In this document: positions 10,456-21,297 of the stretch, one piece after another
Layout: each line of letters opens with the position of its first letter
Position numbering within the stretch: position 1 is the first letter of the stretch
Assembly (NCBI RefSeq): GCF_019703515.2
Contig: NC_059373.1
Span: 12,187,281 to 12,251,280, forward strand
From: Myxocyprinus asiaticus
Lineage: Eukaryota; Chordata; Actinopteri; Cypriniformes; Catostomidae
DNA: 64,000 nucleotides
Direction of reading: 5' to 3'
The notes under the pieces: model-generated
The model's input: the letters and a program-made list of their open reading frames with translations, nothing else
What the model was told of the DNA's origin: nothing
Database searches by the model: none
Made by a program: the position numbers and the translations under genes

Positions 10456-13230
10456 TTTCATGGCTTAGCACACTTTTATGAATAACTTTATTAAATCCCT
10501 AGGGGGAAAAAAAGTGAATGGGAAAAATACTTTCAGCACATTGTGGCGCTCTCAGCCGCTAATCCCACACCTACTCCTAAACCTAACCATAATCATTTAT
10601 TAAGCATATGAAACAGATAACAGGTAGATCAATTTAATCACAATAATTTATTCAGAAAAAAATGGCAAAATTCAGTACATAAGTAGTCCAAAGGTTGATG
10701 CGCTGGATCCGATGTGCTCCCTGATGGCATTGTGTGATGTGGAGAGTAGAATTTAAATTATTAATCGCTGTAAATCTTCTCCTGATGCAATACATAACGG
10801 ACCTGTCATATCTCATTCAAATGTATACATCGCAGAATACGGCATGTCGCAAATGGTCATGAGAAACTTGAGAGCCAATGAGTATTTGACATCACTGCTG
10901 TAAAACCGCTGGTCGTAATGCTTGAGACGGCAATTATTGAATTTTTAAAAACAAAACCAATGCATTTTAAAGGTTACAGCAGGCACGACGGCGCTGCATG
11001 GATGGAGACAGAGATCGTTGAATAAAAAGCTTGAACTTGGGTCTGTTCTTCACAGAAAGTCTGAAGATTTAGATTATAGCTAACAAATGTATGGATTAAT
11101 TTTATTATTGTTTTATGGTACTTTTTGTGGTTTATTTTGTTTTTTGGCATATTCTGAAAATGTGTCCCATGGCAAACAAAAATAAAATTAAATGCTTAAT
11201 AAATGATTAAACGATTACACAGTTTTTATTCATTTAAAAATGTTAAAATGTAGTCTTGGTTAAAGTGATATAATCCTTTAAAACGTTGTATAGGGCAGCA
11301 GAAATCACACAGAACTGAATGAAACCATTAAAATGTCATTTTTATGTTAACTGCATTAAATAAATATGATGGCATTGAACTAATCTCATTGATTATAAAA
11401 TAAATGTAATTACCTGATTAATTCTATGAATTATTCAATATTAATCAATTCAAACAATACAAGTAAACATTTGTACGTTTCTATAGGTGTTAATCCGTAA
11501 AATGTTGACGTTTAGATGCCAATATTGTACGTTTCGGTGTCTATGCAAACGTAAGAGAATGTTTGCTAGAACCAAACTTTACGTAAGAATACATACGAAT
11601 TCTCATGAGATCACGTTTGCACTCTATACCGCCTACCGCCGACTAGCATGTAGTAAATCAATGTTCATGGCTGTGATGTCACTAAAGTCCAAAGGCACAT
11701 GAACAAATTTTTGGCAAGGGGTGCTGAGGTTTTGGTGGATGATTTACACATCATGCACATGTAACGAGGGCATCAGAGAACCACGTGTCTCCCTATCACT
11801 GTATGGCCATTGTACAAAGGGGCCTCATTTTGTTCCTGGGAGGCAGCAGATGCCCTAACCCCACCTCCACCATAATCCTAACCGTATGGAGCCTGTAAGG
11901 CTCAGTACCTTGCAAGTAACAACCAGAGGCGCCTTTCTCCCATCGCAGTCTCTGTACATATAGACATACACACACACACAAAACGCTTTCACCTTCAAAT
12001 AAGTCATTTAATAAGCCAGCCAAAGCTAGTTACATTCTACCACATTCAAAACTGTTGTCAAGTCAGTGTGAATGAGAAATAACCATAAAACACAATATAA
12101 TTGTTCAGACAAAACAGCTATTAAAATGAACAATATTAATGCTACAATATTAAGCTATTAAGAAATATCCTACCTGTTACTTGAAGACCCCAAATGTGGC
12201 CTTGTGCTCAGGGTTGTTGCTAATATCTTCATGAGATTTTCAATATGCAAGCGATTCATGTTAAACACAAACAAACACCAAAAGATGAAGTTTTTGCTCA
12301 GCTGAGGTTTTAGCACTTTCCACACGGCGACAAGAGAACACAAAAGCTCTGACCTGTACTCCCCCCCCCCACCCCGCCACCCTTTTTTGCCTAAATTATT
12401 ATAATTTCAAAGGATAAGCTTACACATGAGTAAAGTACAATATTCTTCTGAAGAAAAACACTTAATATTGAGGATTGATTAATTTGTTTTTATTCATAAA
12501 CTGTAATATTACACTACAATATATATTATTAAACAACAATAATGATACAATAACACAATTTAATCATAATTTATTGTCAAATTACTGTTTCATTGTTAAC
12601 GATCACTTTTTTGCTTTTGTGCAAATAAAAGGAAAAAAAGGGAGAATAAAAAGTTCACTAGTATCTATCCCCATCACAAGGGCTCTCTTCAGTTTGGCAG
12701 AGCCCTGCCCACAAGCATGATCTCTCCAAAATGGGATGGCATTTTTATTAACATAAATCATATACTGAAAGTGAAAATTGCATTATATATACTGCATAAA
12801 TACAATGAAATATATTACATTTCATTGATACTGTTTTCCAGTCTTGCTCACTAGGGGGTGCTTCAGCACCCTCAGCACCCCAATTCCCGTGCCTTTGCCA
12901 AAGCCTATTGGCAATAAAAAAATAATTAAGTAAAAAAAAAAAAAAAAGGGAGGAGCCCTTTGATATGTCCTGCCCAAACTTCCAGTTTCAGTATAAAAAT
13001 ACCTCAACTGCACTCGTCAAGCGATTTTATGGGATTTTTAATACACACACACACACATACATACACACACATACATACACACACTTACATTTCTGACCTA
13101 ATTACTCAATCTTACTAAACTAATTAATCACAGTAGCCTAATCATACTGACAAGGTTGGCTGGGTGACATTCTCCAAAATATCCATTTAGATTTTTTTTA
13201 AGTCCCACATGATCTCTCTCTCTCTTGCTC
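10456..13230. other. Intergenic, nothing recognised
   Basis: Non-coding, AT-rich sequence with a C run at 12359-12373, an A run at 12931-12947, and a mixed CA/CATA repeat at 13042-13084. ORFs of 63-81 codons have low-complexity or antisense-like composition. I identified no transposon ends or exons. Confidence 0.55.
13042..13084. repeat. (CA)n/(CATA)n microsatellite
   Basis: Interleaved CA and CATA units over about 43 bp, directly visible. Confidence 0.9.
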
Positions 13231-13249
13231 CACTCATTTCAATAATTTC

Positions 13250-13700
13250 TCAAGGTTAACAGGTAGAAAATGTTTTTGCCATGACGAGTGTGTCGGGCTG
13301 TTTTAAGTCGAGAATGCTCCAGTGGGGTGTGGTGGGCAAAGAAGGAGGCGTCTCTTCTGGTTGCATTAATCAGAGAGAATGACAAAACCATATCTTTGAT
13401 GACAGCGACGGCTCAGCTGCCCGACTCAGCTGCTAATGGAGGAGGTGGAGGATAACTTTATTAATCAACATCGCCTGATTAATTGTTATAAAGTGTCATC
13501 CATAAATTTACCTTCAATTTAATAATTCTTGTGGAAGACTTAACAACCTTCGTGATTTGAGTTTTATTGAGGGCTGTAGCGAGCGAGGTGTGCTGACATA
13601 AAGTAGCATCTCTGTGGCCAGTCTCTTCCTCACTGATAGATATGAAATACAATTATCAGTGTGATCTGTTTAAAAATTAATCATCAGCTTACTGTCTACA
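13250..13700. promoter_or_regulatory. Candidate conserved regulatory element C
   Basis: One of the most enhancer-like blocks in the window. It runs from GACAGCGACGGCTCAGCTGC (about 13402) through TTTATTAATCAACATCGCC (about 13456) to CTGATTAATTGTTATAAAG (about 13475), with dense TAAT/ATTA cores plus E-box-like CAGCTG sites. It carries no repeat hallmarks. Conservation was not testable here. Confidence 0.38.
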
Positions 13701-14182
13701 GAGGAGAAACACACTCTCTCTGTCTCTTATGCTCATACACATGCACACACGTATAGCATATAGAGTGGTCATAACTGATAAGCTGTTGTATCCATTATAA
13801 ATTTAATTCTCTCTCTCTCTCTCCCTCTCTCTCTCTAGCTCATTACGTTGTTTTAACTGTGGATATTGTATTATGTGCTCTAGTGCAGCCCCTTTATATT
13901 AAAACATAAATCACAGGATAATCAATCAGTAAATGACAATGCTGAGGCAAATCACTGCTATCATTGTTTCCACACCGAATATCATTAATATGACTCTTAT
14001 CAGAGATGAAACAGACAAATACAATAGAAACGACTCCAAGTATGGCTCACAATCCATTTTTAAGGTGACCTAATCCTAACTATACATTTATACCCCTTTT
14101 CCTCAAATTTTCAGTGATTATACTTTTCATAGGGGAGACTTGGACTGGTTGTCACAATTTTTTACTGCAGTGAATGCCTCTT
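13701..14182. other. Intergenic with (CT)n tract
   Basis: Contains a CT-rich microsatellite at 13809-13838. Near 14140-14160 it has GGTTGTCACAATTTT, a word similar to the array motif at 21.3-22.0 kb. No gene is visible. Confidence 0.6.
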
Positions 14183-14193
14183 GGGGTAAGTTT

Positions 14194-14933
14194 TTTCAGA
14201 TTAACATTTTTATTGGTTGCTCCTCAAGCATGACACATAACAAAGCAAAACATTAATGTACAGAGTCAACCTTTATCCCTGTTAAACCCCATTATTTCCC
14301 TTCCCCCCTCCAAATCCCCAACTCCACCCCGACCCCCAACAAAGATCCCTGTGGCCAAAGTCCGAGTACACATGCAGATAAAACAAAATTAAAAATAAAA
14401 TAAAAAACAAAGAAATATATACAGTATATAATTAAAAAAAAGAAAAGAAAATAATAATAAACACACATTTAAAACTATAAGTCCCTCTACACTGCCCCTC
14501 CCCGAGAGCCCTCCAAAAAGGGCTATTTTTATCGAACAACTCCTGGTTGCCTAGCCTTCTATACGATGACTCCTCAAATGCCACCACCCTGCCTATCTCT
14601 GTGCACCACTCCAGAAATGAGGGCGCTCCAGCCGACTTCCATCCCCTAAGGATGACCTGATCATAACACTGGCTAGGACCTAATGTTATATGTACTTATC
14701 TCCTATATTAATGACCGCCCCATCACCTAAAATACAGAGTCTGGGGCAAAATTAAATTTGAGTGCCAATACGTCACACATAAAACTCTGAACCCTCAACC
14801 AAAATTCTTGGATCTTAACACACCACCAAAAAACATGGGTTGTGTCCCAATCTTCTGATTGGCATTGTCAGCAGGTGGGTATGTCTTTAAAACCAAGCCT
14901 ATACAATCTAGAGGGGGTCCAACAGAATCAATG
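14194..14933 (-). other. L1 3' untranslated region
   Basis: Non-coding tail of the L1 following the ORF2 stop. It contains a C-rich/G-poor stretch at 14290-14345 and A-rich blocks, and ends in six A's (minus strand) next to the target duplication. Confidence 0.65.
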
Positions 14934-15103
14934 TTAAACCTTAAATTGCATAAGGCACACCCTTGCATCTCTAGATGTAGACTTGATGCTTTTTAGAATC
15001 CTAGCCCATACTCCCTCCTCCAATACCAAGTTTAAATCTTTCTCCCATAATCTCTTGAGAGAAGTTGAAGCCCCCAGACTCTGAATTAGCAGGGAGTAAT
15101 ACA
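14528..15103 (-). repeat. ORF2-tail/3'UTR segment, copy 1 of internal duplication
   Basis: This 576-bp segment recurs at 18072-18646 in the same orientation, with about a dozen mismatches counted by eye (about 2%). It covers the last about 170 bp of ORF2 and the first part of the 3' UTR. This copy is in the normal position at the 3' end of the L1. Confidence 0.9.
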
Positions 15104-15515
15104 CTGATGCCTCATGACCTTTTCCAAAAGCAGTAATTACCACTCCCAGAGTATCTTCCGCTTTAGGGGGTAGTATGCCACTCCCAAAAATAGTACAGAG
15201 GAGGTGGCGCAGCTGTAAACACCTAAAGAATTGAGACCTGGGAATCCCAAAATGTTGAACCATATATTCAAAGGATCTCAACACTCCACTCTCATATAGG
15301 TCACCGAGCATATTAACCTCCCTCACAATCCACTCTGTCCAAACGAAAGGGTACTTATTAATACATAATTTTGGGTTCAGCCATATGCTCGAAGCAACAT
15401 TTAAATAAATGTCAGAATTAAACACTCTGGACACTTTTGTCCATACCGAGTGCAAATGCGAGATAACAGGGTCCAAATTAACTTCTCCGGTTAGCTTGAC
15501 AGAAAGGCTTTGCAA
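14934..15515 (-). pseudogene. L1 ORF2 C-terminal fragment
   Basis: A 193-residue frame continuing ORF2 past the reverse transcriptase. It contains the downstream region typical of fish L1 ORF2 (NPKLCINKYPF followed by WTEWIVREVNMLGDLYESG). A frameshift of the overlapping frame near 15491-15515 separates it from the RT segment. No catalytic residues are expected in this part. Confidence 0.75.
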
Positions 15516-16290
15516 TGATGAAATGGGGCAAGAACTTCCTGTTCAATACAAAACCAGGGAGGGACTCTCTCAGGTGGAAGTGACCAGTGAGCCAAATGTC
15601 TGAGTCCAAATGCATAATAATAAAACAAAATCTTGTGTAGGCCTAGCCCACCTTTGTCAGTCGGCCTATGCAATTTACTGAAATGTAATCTGGGACGTTT
15701 ACCATTCCAAATGAAGGACTTCACTATGCTATCAAATTGCTTGAAATAAGAGAGGGGTTCATCTATAGGGAGAGACTGTAGCAGGTAGTTGAATTTTGGA
15801 ATACAATTCATTTTAATAACATTAACCTTCCCAATCATAGATAAATGTAATGAAGCCCACCTGCACACATTGCTCGAAAACATTTTTATTAAAGGGTAAA
15901 AATCAACTCTAAATAAATCACACAAATTTGATGGGAATAAAATACCCAAATACTTAATGCCCTGTTTGGGCCACTGGATGGCGCCCGGCTGAGAAGCAGT
16001 TACCGGGCAATATGCTGTCAGAGCCAAAGCTTCGGATTTAGACCAATTAACTCTGTATCCAGAGAACTTAGAAAAGGTATTAATAATTATGTGGAGGCAA
16101 GGCATAGAACTAGTCGGGTCAGAGAGGAATAATAAAATATCATCTGCGCAAAGCAAAAGCTTATGCGCCACACCTCCCACCACCACTGCTGGAAAATCAT
16201 CCTCCTTTCTTATCGCAGCTGCTAATGGTTCCAGGGCAAGACAGAACGAAAATGGGGAAAGAGGGCAACCCTGCCAGGTGCCCCTATCCA
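15491..16290 (-). pseudogene. L1 ORF2 reverse transcriptase, central and thumb part
   Basis: The frame encodes the RT region with QGCPLSPFSFCLALEPLA near 16260 (motif B), then LLCADDILLFL near 16150 (motif C, ADD in place of the usual F/YADD context), then FSGYRVNWSKSEAL. This is the RT palm of an L1-type ORF2 protein, which makes cDNA on nicked chromosomal DNA. The catalytic aspartates are present, but the frame is cut off from the upstream RT fragment and shifts at its 3' end, so the protein cannot be made whole. Confidence 0.8.
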
Positions 16291-16518
16291 GAGTAAAATA
16301 AACTGAAATTAATCAATTTGTTGTACCGCCGCTACCAAGTGTCTATAAAGTAACTTAATCCATCCAATAAAAGTAATCCCAAACCCTTATATTTCCAAAA
16401 TCTTAAAAAGATAATCCCATTCTACAATATCAAATGCCTTTTCAGCGTCTTTGTCCTTTTTAAGAATCAGACTGATCCAGTCTTGTGTCATAGTTGGCGG
16501 AAGCTTTCCATTCTTTAA

Positions 16519-16992
16519 TTATTCCGTATAAACTTCTAGCAAAAGTGGAGCCAGTTCTGTAACATAAAACCTAAAAAATTCAGTGGCAAAGCCACCTGGC
16601 TCCGGAGCCTTGCCTGTAGGCAAGGCCTTAATTACCTCGCCAATCTCCTCCAAGTTTATCTCAGAATCAAGAGAATTTTTTTGCTCAGTCATCAGTTTAG
16701 GAAGTTCTAATGGTTCCACAAAGTTTCTAATATCTTCATCAGTAGACAAAGACGTGGAACTATAGAGATCAAAATAGAATTCTTTAAAAGCATTATTAAT
16801 ATCAATGGCCGAGGTAAATATTTCATAACCAGCAGATTTTACTGAGGGAATGGTAGAAAAAGACTCTCTCTGTTTTATATATCTAGCCAGATGTTTCCCT
16901 GCCTTGTCCCCCGACTCAAAGTATAATTGTCTTGCCCTGAATAGCCAAAACTCCACCTTCCGTGACAAAATAGTATTATATCTGTATTTCAA
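16519..16992 (-). pseudogene. L1 ORF2 RT N-terminal fragment
   Basis: A 157-residue frame with the linker and RT entry region: ARQLYFESGDKAGKHLARYI, then INLEEIGEVIKALPTGKAP, where the usual GPDGF appears as EPGGF. It ends at a stop (16519). About 230 bp with further lesions separate it from the next RT segment. Assignment rests on the GKAP box and its order between endonuclease and RT palm. Confidence 0.75.
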
Positions 16993-17399
16993 TCGGGTCT
17001 ATTCCCTGAGGCCATTAGACGACATTAGGCGCTTCAGTTCTGCCTCGGCACTTTTAATATTCCCTTCCAATTTCCAAGATCCGGCCCCTGAGAACCGCCT
17101 TAAGTGTCTCCCAAGCCACGCCCACAGAGGATACTGAGGATCAGTTGGTCTCCATATAGACACTGATTTCAGCCTTTAGCATTTGTTGGAATTCAGGATT
17201 TTGCAAAAAGGATACATTAAAGCGGCAATTATATGATTTCTTTTTCTCCGTATGTGGACAGCAGGGCATGATCTGAGACTAAAATTTTCCAATTGAGCAA
17301 ACAACAACAGATGAAATGAGGGACTTAGATATGAAAAAAATGTATAGTCCCTACCAGATGGGTTCAAAAGTCTCCATACGTATATCTGTAAGACCAAGA

Positions 17400-17924
17400 T
17401 TTTTACACATCATGTGAAGTGTCAATGTTGCTCTAGGGGGCTTCCGCACTTTGATGGACTGAGTCCATCAAAAGATTAAAGTCTCCTCCAAATATTATAT
17501 CATGAGGGGTGCCAGAGGCTTGCAACATCCCTTCAAGATCTGTAAAAAAGCCCTGATCATCAATATTAGGTGCATATTATATTAGCCAAAATAAGACTTT
17601 GTCCCTGAATTTCAGCTAAAACAATAATGACTCTTCCTAACTTATCTTTACTCTGTTTGAGACATTTGAATTTGAGATGTTTACTTATCAGTGTAATGAA
17701 TCCCCTGCTCTTACTTGAGCCAGCACTATAAAAAAAAAATGCCCACCCCATATCTTCCCAAATTTTTCAGCTTCCTGCAGAGAAAGGTGCATTTCTTGAA
17801 GAAACATTATATCATATTTCTTACGCTTAAGAAAAGAAATAACCTTCCTTCTTTTTATGGGGTGCCCCAACCCATTCACATTCCACATGGTGAGAGACAA
17901 TCCACTCATATTAACATTTGACAT
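17400..17924 (-). pseudogene. L1 ORF2 endonuclease domain, frameshifted
   Basis: Probably begins at the Met at 17924 (MSNVNMSG). The apurinic-type endonuclease signature follows: MWNVNGLGHPIKRRK, then YDIMFLQEMHLS with the catalytic Glu. A frameshift near 17740 moves the rest to another frame (GSSKSRGFITLISKHLKFK and so on), with an in-frame stop and then DIIFGGDFNLLMDS near 17490, the GDFN box. The residues typical of target nicking are recognisable but the reading frame is broken. Confidence 0.8.
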
Positions 17925-18071
17925 TTTGACATATAAGAAAAATAAATAATGTTTCAAAAACAAGATTATAAAGACCACATTCCAACATTAGTGCACCAAT
18001 CAAACCCCGAACATCCCCTAGAACATAAAAAACAGAAAAAAGGAAAATGTGCGCATTAACCCCACGCACGA

Positions 18072-18646
18072 TTTATCGAACAACTCCCGGTTGCCTAGCC
18101 TTCTATACGATGACTCCTCAAATGCCGCCACCCTGCCCATCTCTGTGCACCACTTCAGAAATGAGGGCACTCCAGCCGACTTCCATCCCCTAAGGATGAC
18201 CTGATCATAACACTGGCTAGGACCCAATTTTATATGTACTTATCTCCTATATTAATGACCGCCCCATCACCTAAAATACAGAGTCTGGGGCAAAATTAAA
18301 TTTGAGTGCCAATACGTCACACATAAAACTCTGAACCCTCAACCAAAATTCTTGGATCTTAACACACCACCAAAAAACATGGGTTGTGTCCCCATCTTCT
18401 GATTGGCATTGTCAGCAGTGGGTATGTCTTTAAGACCAAGCCTATACAATCTAGAGGGGGTCCAACAGAATCAATGTTAAACCTTAAATTGCATAAGGCA
18501 CACCCTTGCATCTCTAGATGTAGACTTGATGCTTTTTAGAATCCTAGCCCACACTCCCTCCTCCAATACCAAGTTTAAATCTTTCTCCCATAATCTCTTG
18601 AGAGAAGTTGAAGCCCCCAGACTCTGAATTAGCAGGGAGTAATACA
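18072..18646 (-). repeat. ORF2-tail/3'UTR segment, misplaced copy 2
   Basis: A second, same-orientation copy of 14528-15103 lying between ORF1 and ORF2. It lacks the last about 330 bp of the 3' UTR and any A-tail, so it is not a simple 5'-truncated insertion. Its ORF2-tail frame is open again (to 18477) and is fused to inter-ORF sequence upstream, giving a 133-codon chimeric ORF with no expected function. Template switching, gene conversion or unequal exchange could have made it. Confidence 0.88.
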
Positions 18647-18754
18647 TGTGCCAACTGGCATCCGTCCCTCCAAACTCCACCCCAGCGGCAACTTTGCCAT
18701 CGGATTGCTCAGATCCGGTGTTTCTATACAAATTTTGTGAGACAGAATTACACA

Positions 18755-19205
18755 GCAAAAGATAATCTATAAAACAAACTCCAGCCAATAGGTGGAATAA
18801 ACACAAAGAGCATATAGATTCATCCATAAAACTGTCCTGAAGGTGTGTTACTCTAGCCACTAGGCGGAACCAGCACAAAAAAAGCGCGCAGATTTCTCAA
18901 ACAGTCAAGCTAATGTTCAGTGAGCCGGCCCACTCGGCCACAACATGAGTTCAAGCAAATGACTCACTCACTCCAATGACTTTGCAAGAAATGCTCCACA
19001 AAACAAACCCCAGCCAATAGGTGGAATAAACACAAAGAGCACATAGATTCATCCATAAAACTGTCCTGAAGGTGTGTTACTCTACAAAATAAACTCCAGC
19101 CGCTAGGCGGAATCAGCACAAAAAGAGCACGCAGATTCTTCAAACAGTCAAGCGAATGTTCAGTAAGCCTGTCCACTCAGCTGCAATGTGAGTACAACAA
19201 GATGA
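18755..19205 (-). repeat. Inter-ORF tandem units of about 229 bp
   Basis: Two and a partial third copy of a unit recognised by CCAGCCAATAGGTGGAATAA at 18781 and 19010 (spacing 229 bp), and by GCC(A/G)CTAGGCGGAA at about 18855 and 19099. They lie directly after the ORF1 stop, between ORF1 and ORF2 on the minus strand. Tandem units in this position could affect translation or transcription of ORF2; that is speculation. Confidence 0.8.
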
Positions 19206-19206
19206 C

Positions 19207-19725
19207 TTACTCACTCCATTGACTTATGAAGGACATCGCTTGCTGTGGGCATGTAAGTGTTTTACAGCCATCCTTAGCATCTATTCTCAATTTGGATGGG
19301 AATATCTGTGCAAAAGCGACCTTCCATTGATGTAAAAGATTCTTGCATTCCTTGAATCGATCACGTTTCTCTCTTGTCGAATTCACAAAGTCTGGGAACA
19401 ATAAAATGCTGTGGTTCTTCCAAGAAAGCCTTCCTTTACTCCTCATCTCGTGTAACACAAGATCATTATCGGATGATCTCAGAAATGTGGCCAAAATTGA
19501 TCAGGACCTGTCTCCCTCCATGGATTGCCGAGCAGGAACCCTGTAAGCTCGCTCGATTTCCAGCTTATGGCCTGCTATGTCGAGCAGATTTGGAAAGAGC
19601 CCATCCAGGAATTTCACAATATCCTGTCCCTCTTCACCCTCAGGAATTCCGACGATATGGACGTTTTTCCACCAGCTATGGTTCTCCATGTCCTCCAACT
19701 TCTCCCAGACACGCTCCATATCCAC
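19207..19725 (-). pseudogene. L1 ORF1 (RNA-binding chaperone) remnant
   Basis: Two pieces in the same frame, 19725-19501 and 19494-19207, separated by a stop. The first has WWKNVHIVGIPEGEEG and the second ILLFPDFVNSTREKRDRF, which correspond to the RRM-like domain and C-terminal domain of L1 ORF1 protein. That protein trimerises and coats the element's RNA. Upstream (to about 19860) the sequence still resembles the Arg/Glu-rich coiled-coil region but is interrupted. Confidence 0.8.
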
Positions 19726-19996
19726 CTTGGTTGCTAGCGGATTAGCAGATAATTCCTTCTCCGAGCCTTCTCGGAGGCCTCAGCTTGAGAACGTAATTGT
19801 CTTTCAATGTCTCCAGAGCCCGATGATTTTGAATTCTTTGACCTATTGTCCTCCTAGAACAGTTATGGAACAGAGTGTATCGAATCTCACCAGTTTATGT
19901 TATTAAAAGTGTTAAAACTAGCAAAGTGCGCAGAGTTTGCCGTTCACATGTCCGATCCTTGCATGGCGTCACGTGATTCCTTCTCGGGGTAAGTTT

Positions 19997-20254
19997 AATT
20001 TTAAATATTTTTGAGCCAGTTTATGTTTTGGCCACTGGCGTAGAATTGGGGGAGATGGGGGGCACATGTCCCCCCAATGCTGTGAAGGACTGATCATGCA
20101 TCAGTCCTTGTTTATATATTTTTATCAATGTTGAAAATAATTTCGTATGAGATAACTTGCAATTGCGTGGCTGTGAGTCTGTCATATTGAGACAAAAAAC
20201 TGAAGTCCCCCCTCCATTGTATGAGTTGGTATCGCCCAACTAGACGGCGGTGTC
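19997..20254. repeat. Dispersed repeat fragment, unclassified
   Basis: Carries CCACTGGCGTAGAATTGG (20031) followed by GGGCACATGTCCCCCCAAT (about 20060), a combination I associate with dispersed fish repeats, and a partly mirrored C-rich word near 20205. No ends could be defined. Confidence 0.35.
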
Positions 20255-20626
20255 ATGTGGTACCTGTTACTTTTCTCAGCGCTGGCCAGGATGCATGAAC
20301 TCACAGTCGTGTATTATTACTGGATGAGGATTTGTAAAAATGCTTTTAGAGATAATGCAGAGGTGGATTTTCATTTGTATGAATCCTTTTATCAGTTTTT
20401 ATTAAAAATAACTATCCAGTGTAAAATGTCTCCAAATGGATATAAAGCATTCTTAGATTTAAATGTGGATGCATGGAGGATTCAGTGTTCAGAGCGTGAA
20501 GCATCCCCTGCAGGAATAAAACTCACAAGACAGTCAGTTGCTGACAATGTGCAATTTCAGTCTGTAAGTCAGTTACCTACACAAAACTTTCATATGAATT
20601 TAGAAAATATGAAATATATCACATGA
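20255..20626 (+). CDS. Unrecognised ORF of 123 codons, doubtful
   Basis: A 123-residue frame with a hydrophobic start (MWYLLLFSALARMHEL) and no domain I recognise. It lies in repeat-rich intergenic DNA just right of the L1, with no evident splice sites. Its composition is less biased than that of neighbouring random ORFs, and it could be a scrap of an unidentified transposon protein. A real host gene is unlikely. Confidence 0.12.
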   Translation: MWYLLLFSALARMHELTVVYYYWMRICKNAFRDNAEVDFHLYESFYQFLLKITIQCKMSPNGYKAFLDLNVDAWRIQCSEREASPAGIKLTRQSVADNVQFQSVSQLPTQNFHMNLENMKYIT

Positions 20627-21297
20627 GTCATATGTGGTCAATGAAGATGTTAAAGGCAACCATAGAAATAATCAGTTGTTTTTTTATGGTGAGGAAAGCA
20701 GACAGGCATTTCAGATGAGCAGGTAAGAATTAAAATTTTCTAAAAGGGTAATTTTTTTCTGAAACATTAACCCTAATGCTTTTTCTGAATGTTTGATATG
20801 ATACAGTGTATAAATATTTAAGAGTATGCATTGGATTAGGGATTAGTGACTATTAACCTCAATTAAACATATCACGGGTAATTTAACCGTAAGAATTTAG
20901 AATCCACGGTTAAAAACCGCAAAATGTGGCAAAACTATTATTTAATGTAAAAGAGTTTTTCGTAAGATTTTGGGAAAACACTTGCCTGTGCATGTGTGGG
21001 TACTGGAGCTGTTGCTATGGTTACGGACGGTGGCCGCTTGGTGCTTTAATGGCCAGGTGTCACGAACTGAACGTGAATTTTCAATTCACATTCTAAAAAT
21101 GAAGCTTAAATTGGCATAGACCTTAAAGTCTTTGCTTCATAAAAGCTATTGAACATTTCCAACGTTATTTTAATTGTATTTTATTCATTTATTTATCAGG
21201 GACCATGCACAAAAAACATTAATCTCACAAGAGAAGAGATGCTTTGCACCAGATTTAGCTGCTAACTCATTTCCATCTGCAGTCCCTGGGAAATTGT
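20627..21297. other. Intergenic, nothing recognised
   Basis: AT-rich non-coding DNA with no terminal repeats or exons identified. The right edge runs into the tandem array. Confidence 0.55.

Larger units (their letters stand above)
14183..19996 (-). mobile_element. L1-clade LINE with target-site duplication, inactive
   Basis: A minus-strand L1-type non-LTR retrotransposon bounded by the direct repeat GGGGTAAGTTT (14183-14193 and 19986-19996), a plausible 11-bp target-site duplication. Its 3' end at 14194 finishes in a short A run on the minus strand. Reading 5' to 3' on that strand there is a 5' UTR, ORF1 (19725-19207), an inter-ORF region with tandem units, a misplaced copy of the ORF2 tail, ORF2 endonuclease (17924-17400), reverse transcriptase (16992-15491), the C-terminal part (15515-14934) and a 3' UTR of about 740 bp. 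All ORFs carry stops or frameshifts, so it cannot be autonomous. The retained target duplication and about 5.8 kb length indicate a nearly full-length insertion. Confidence 0.85.
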
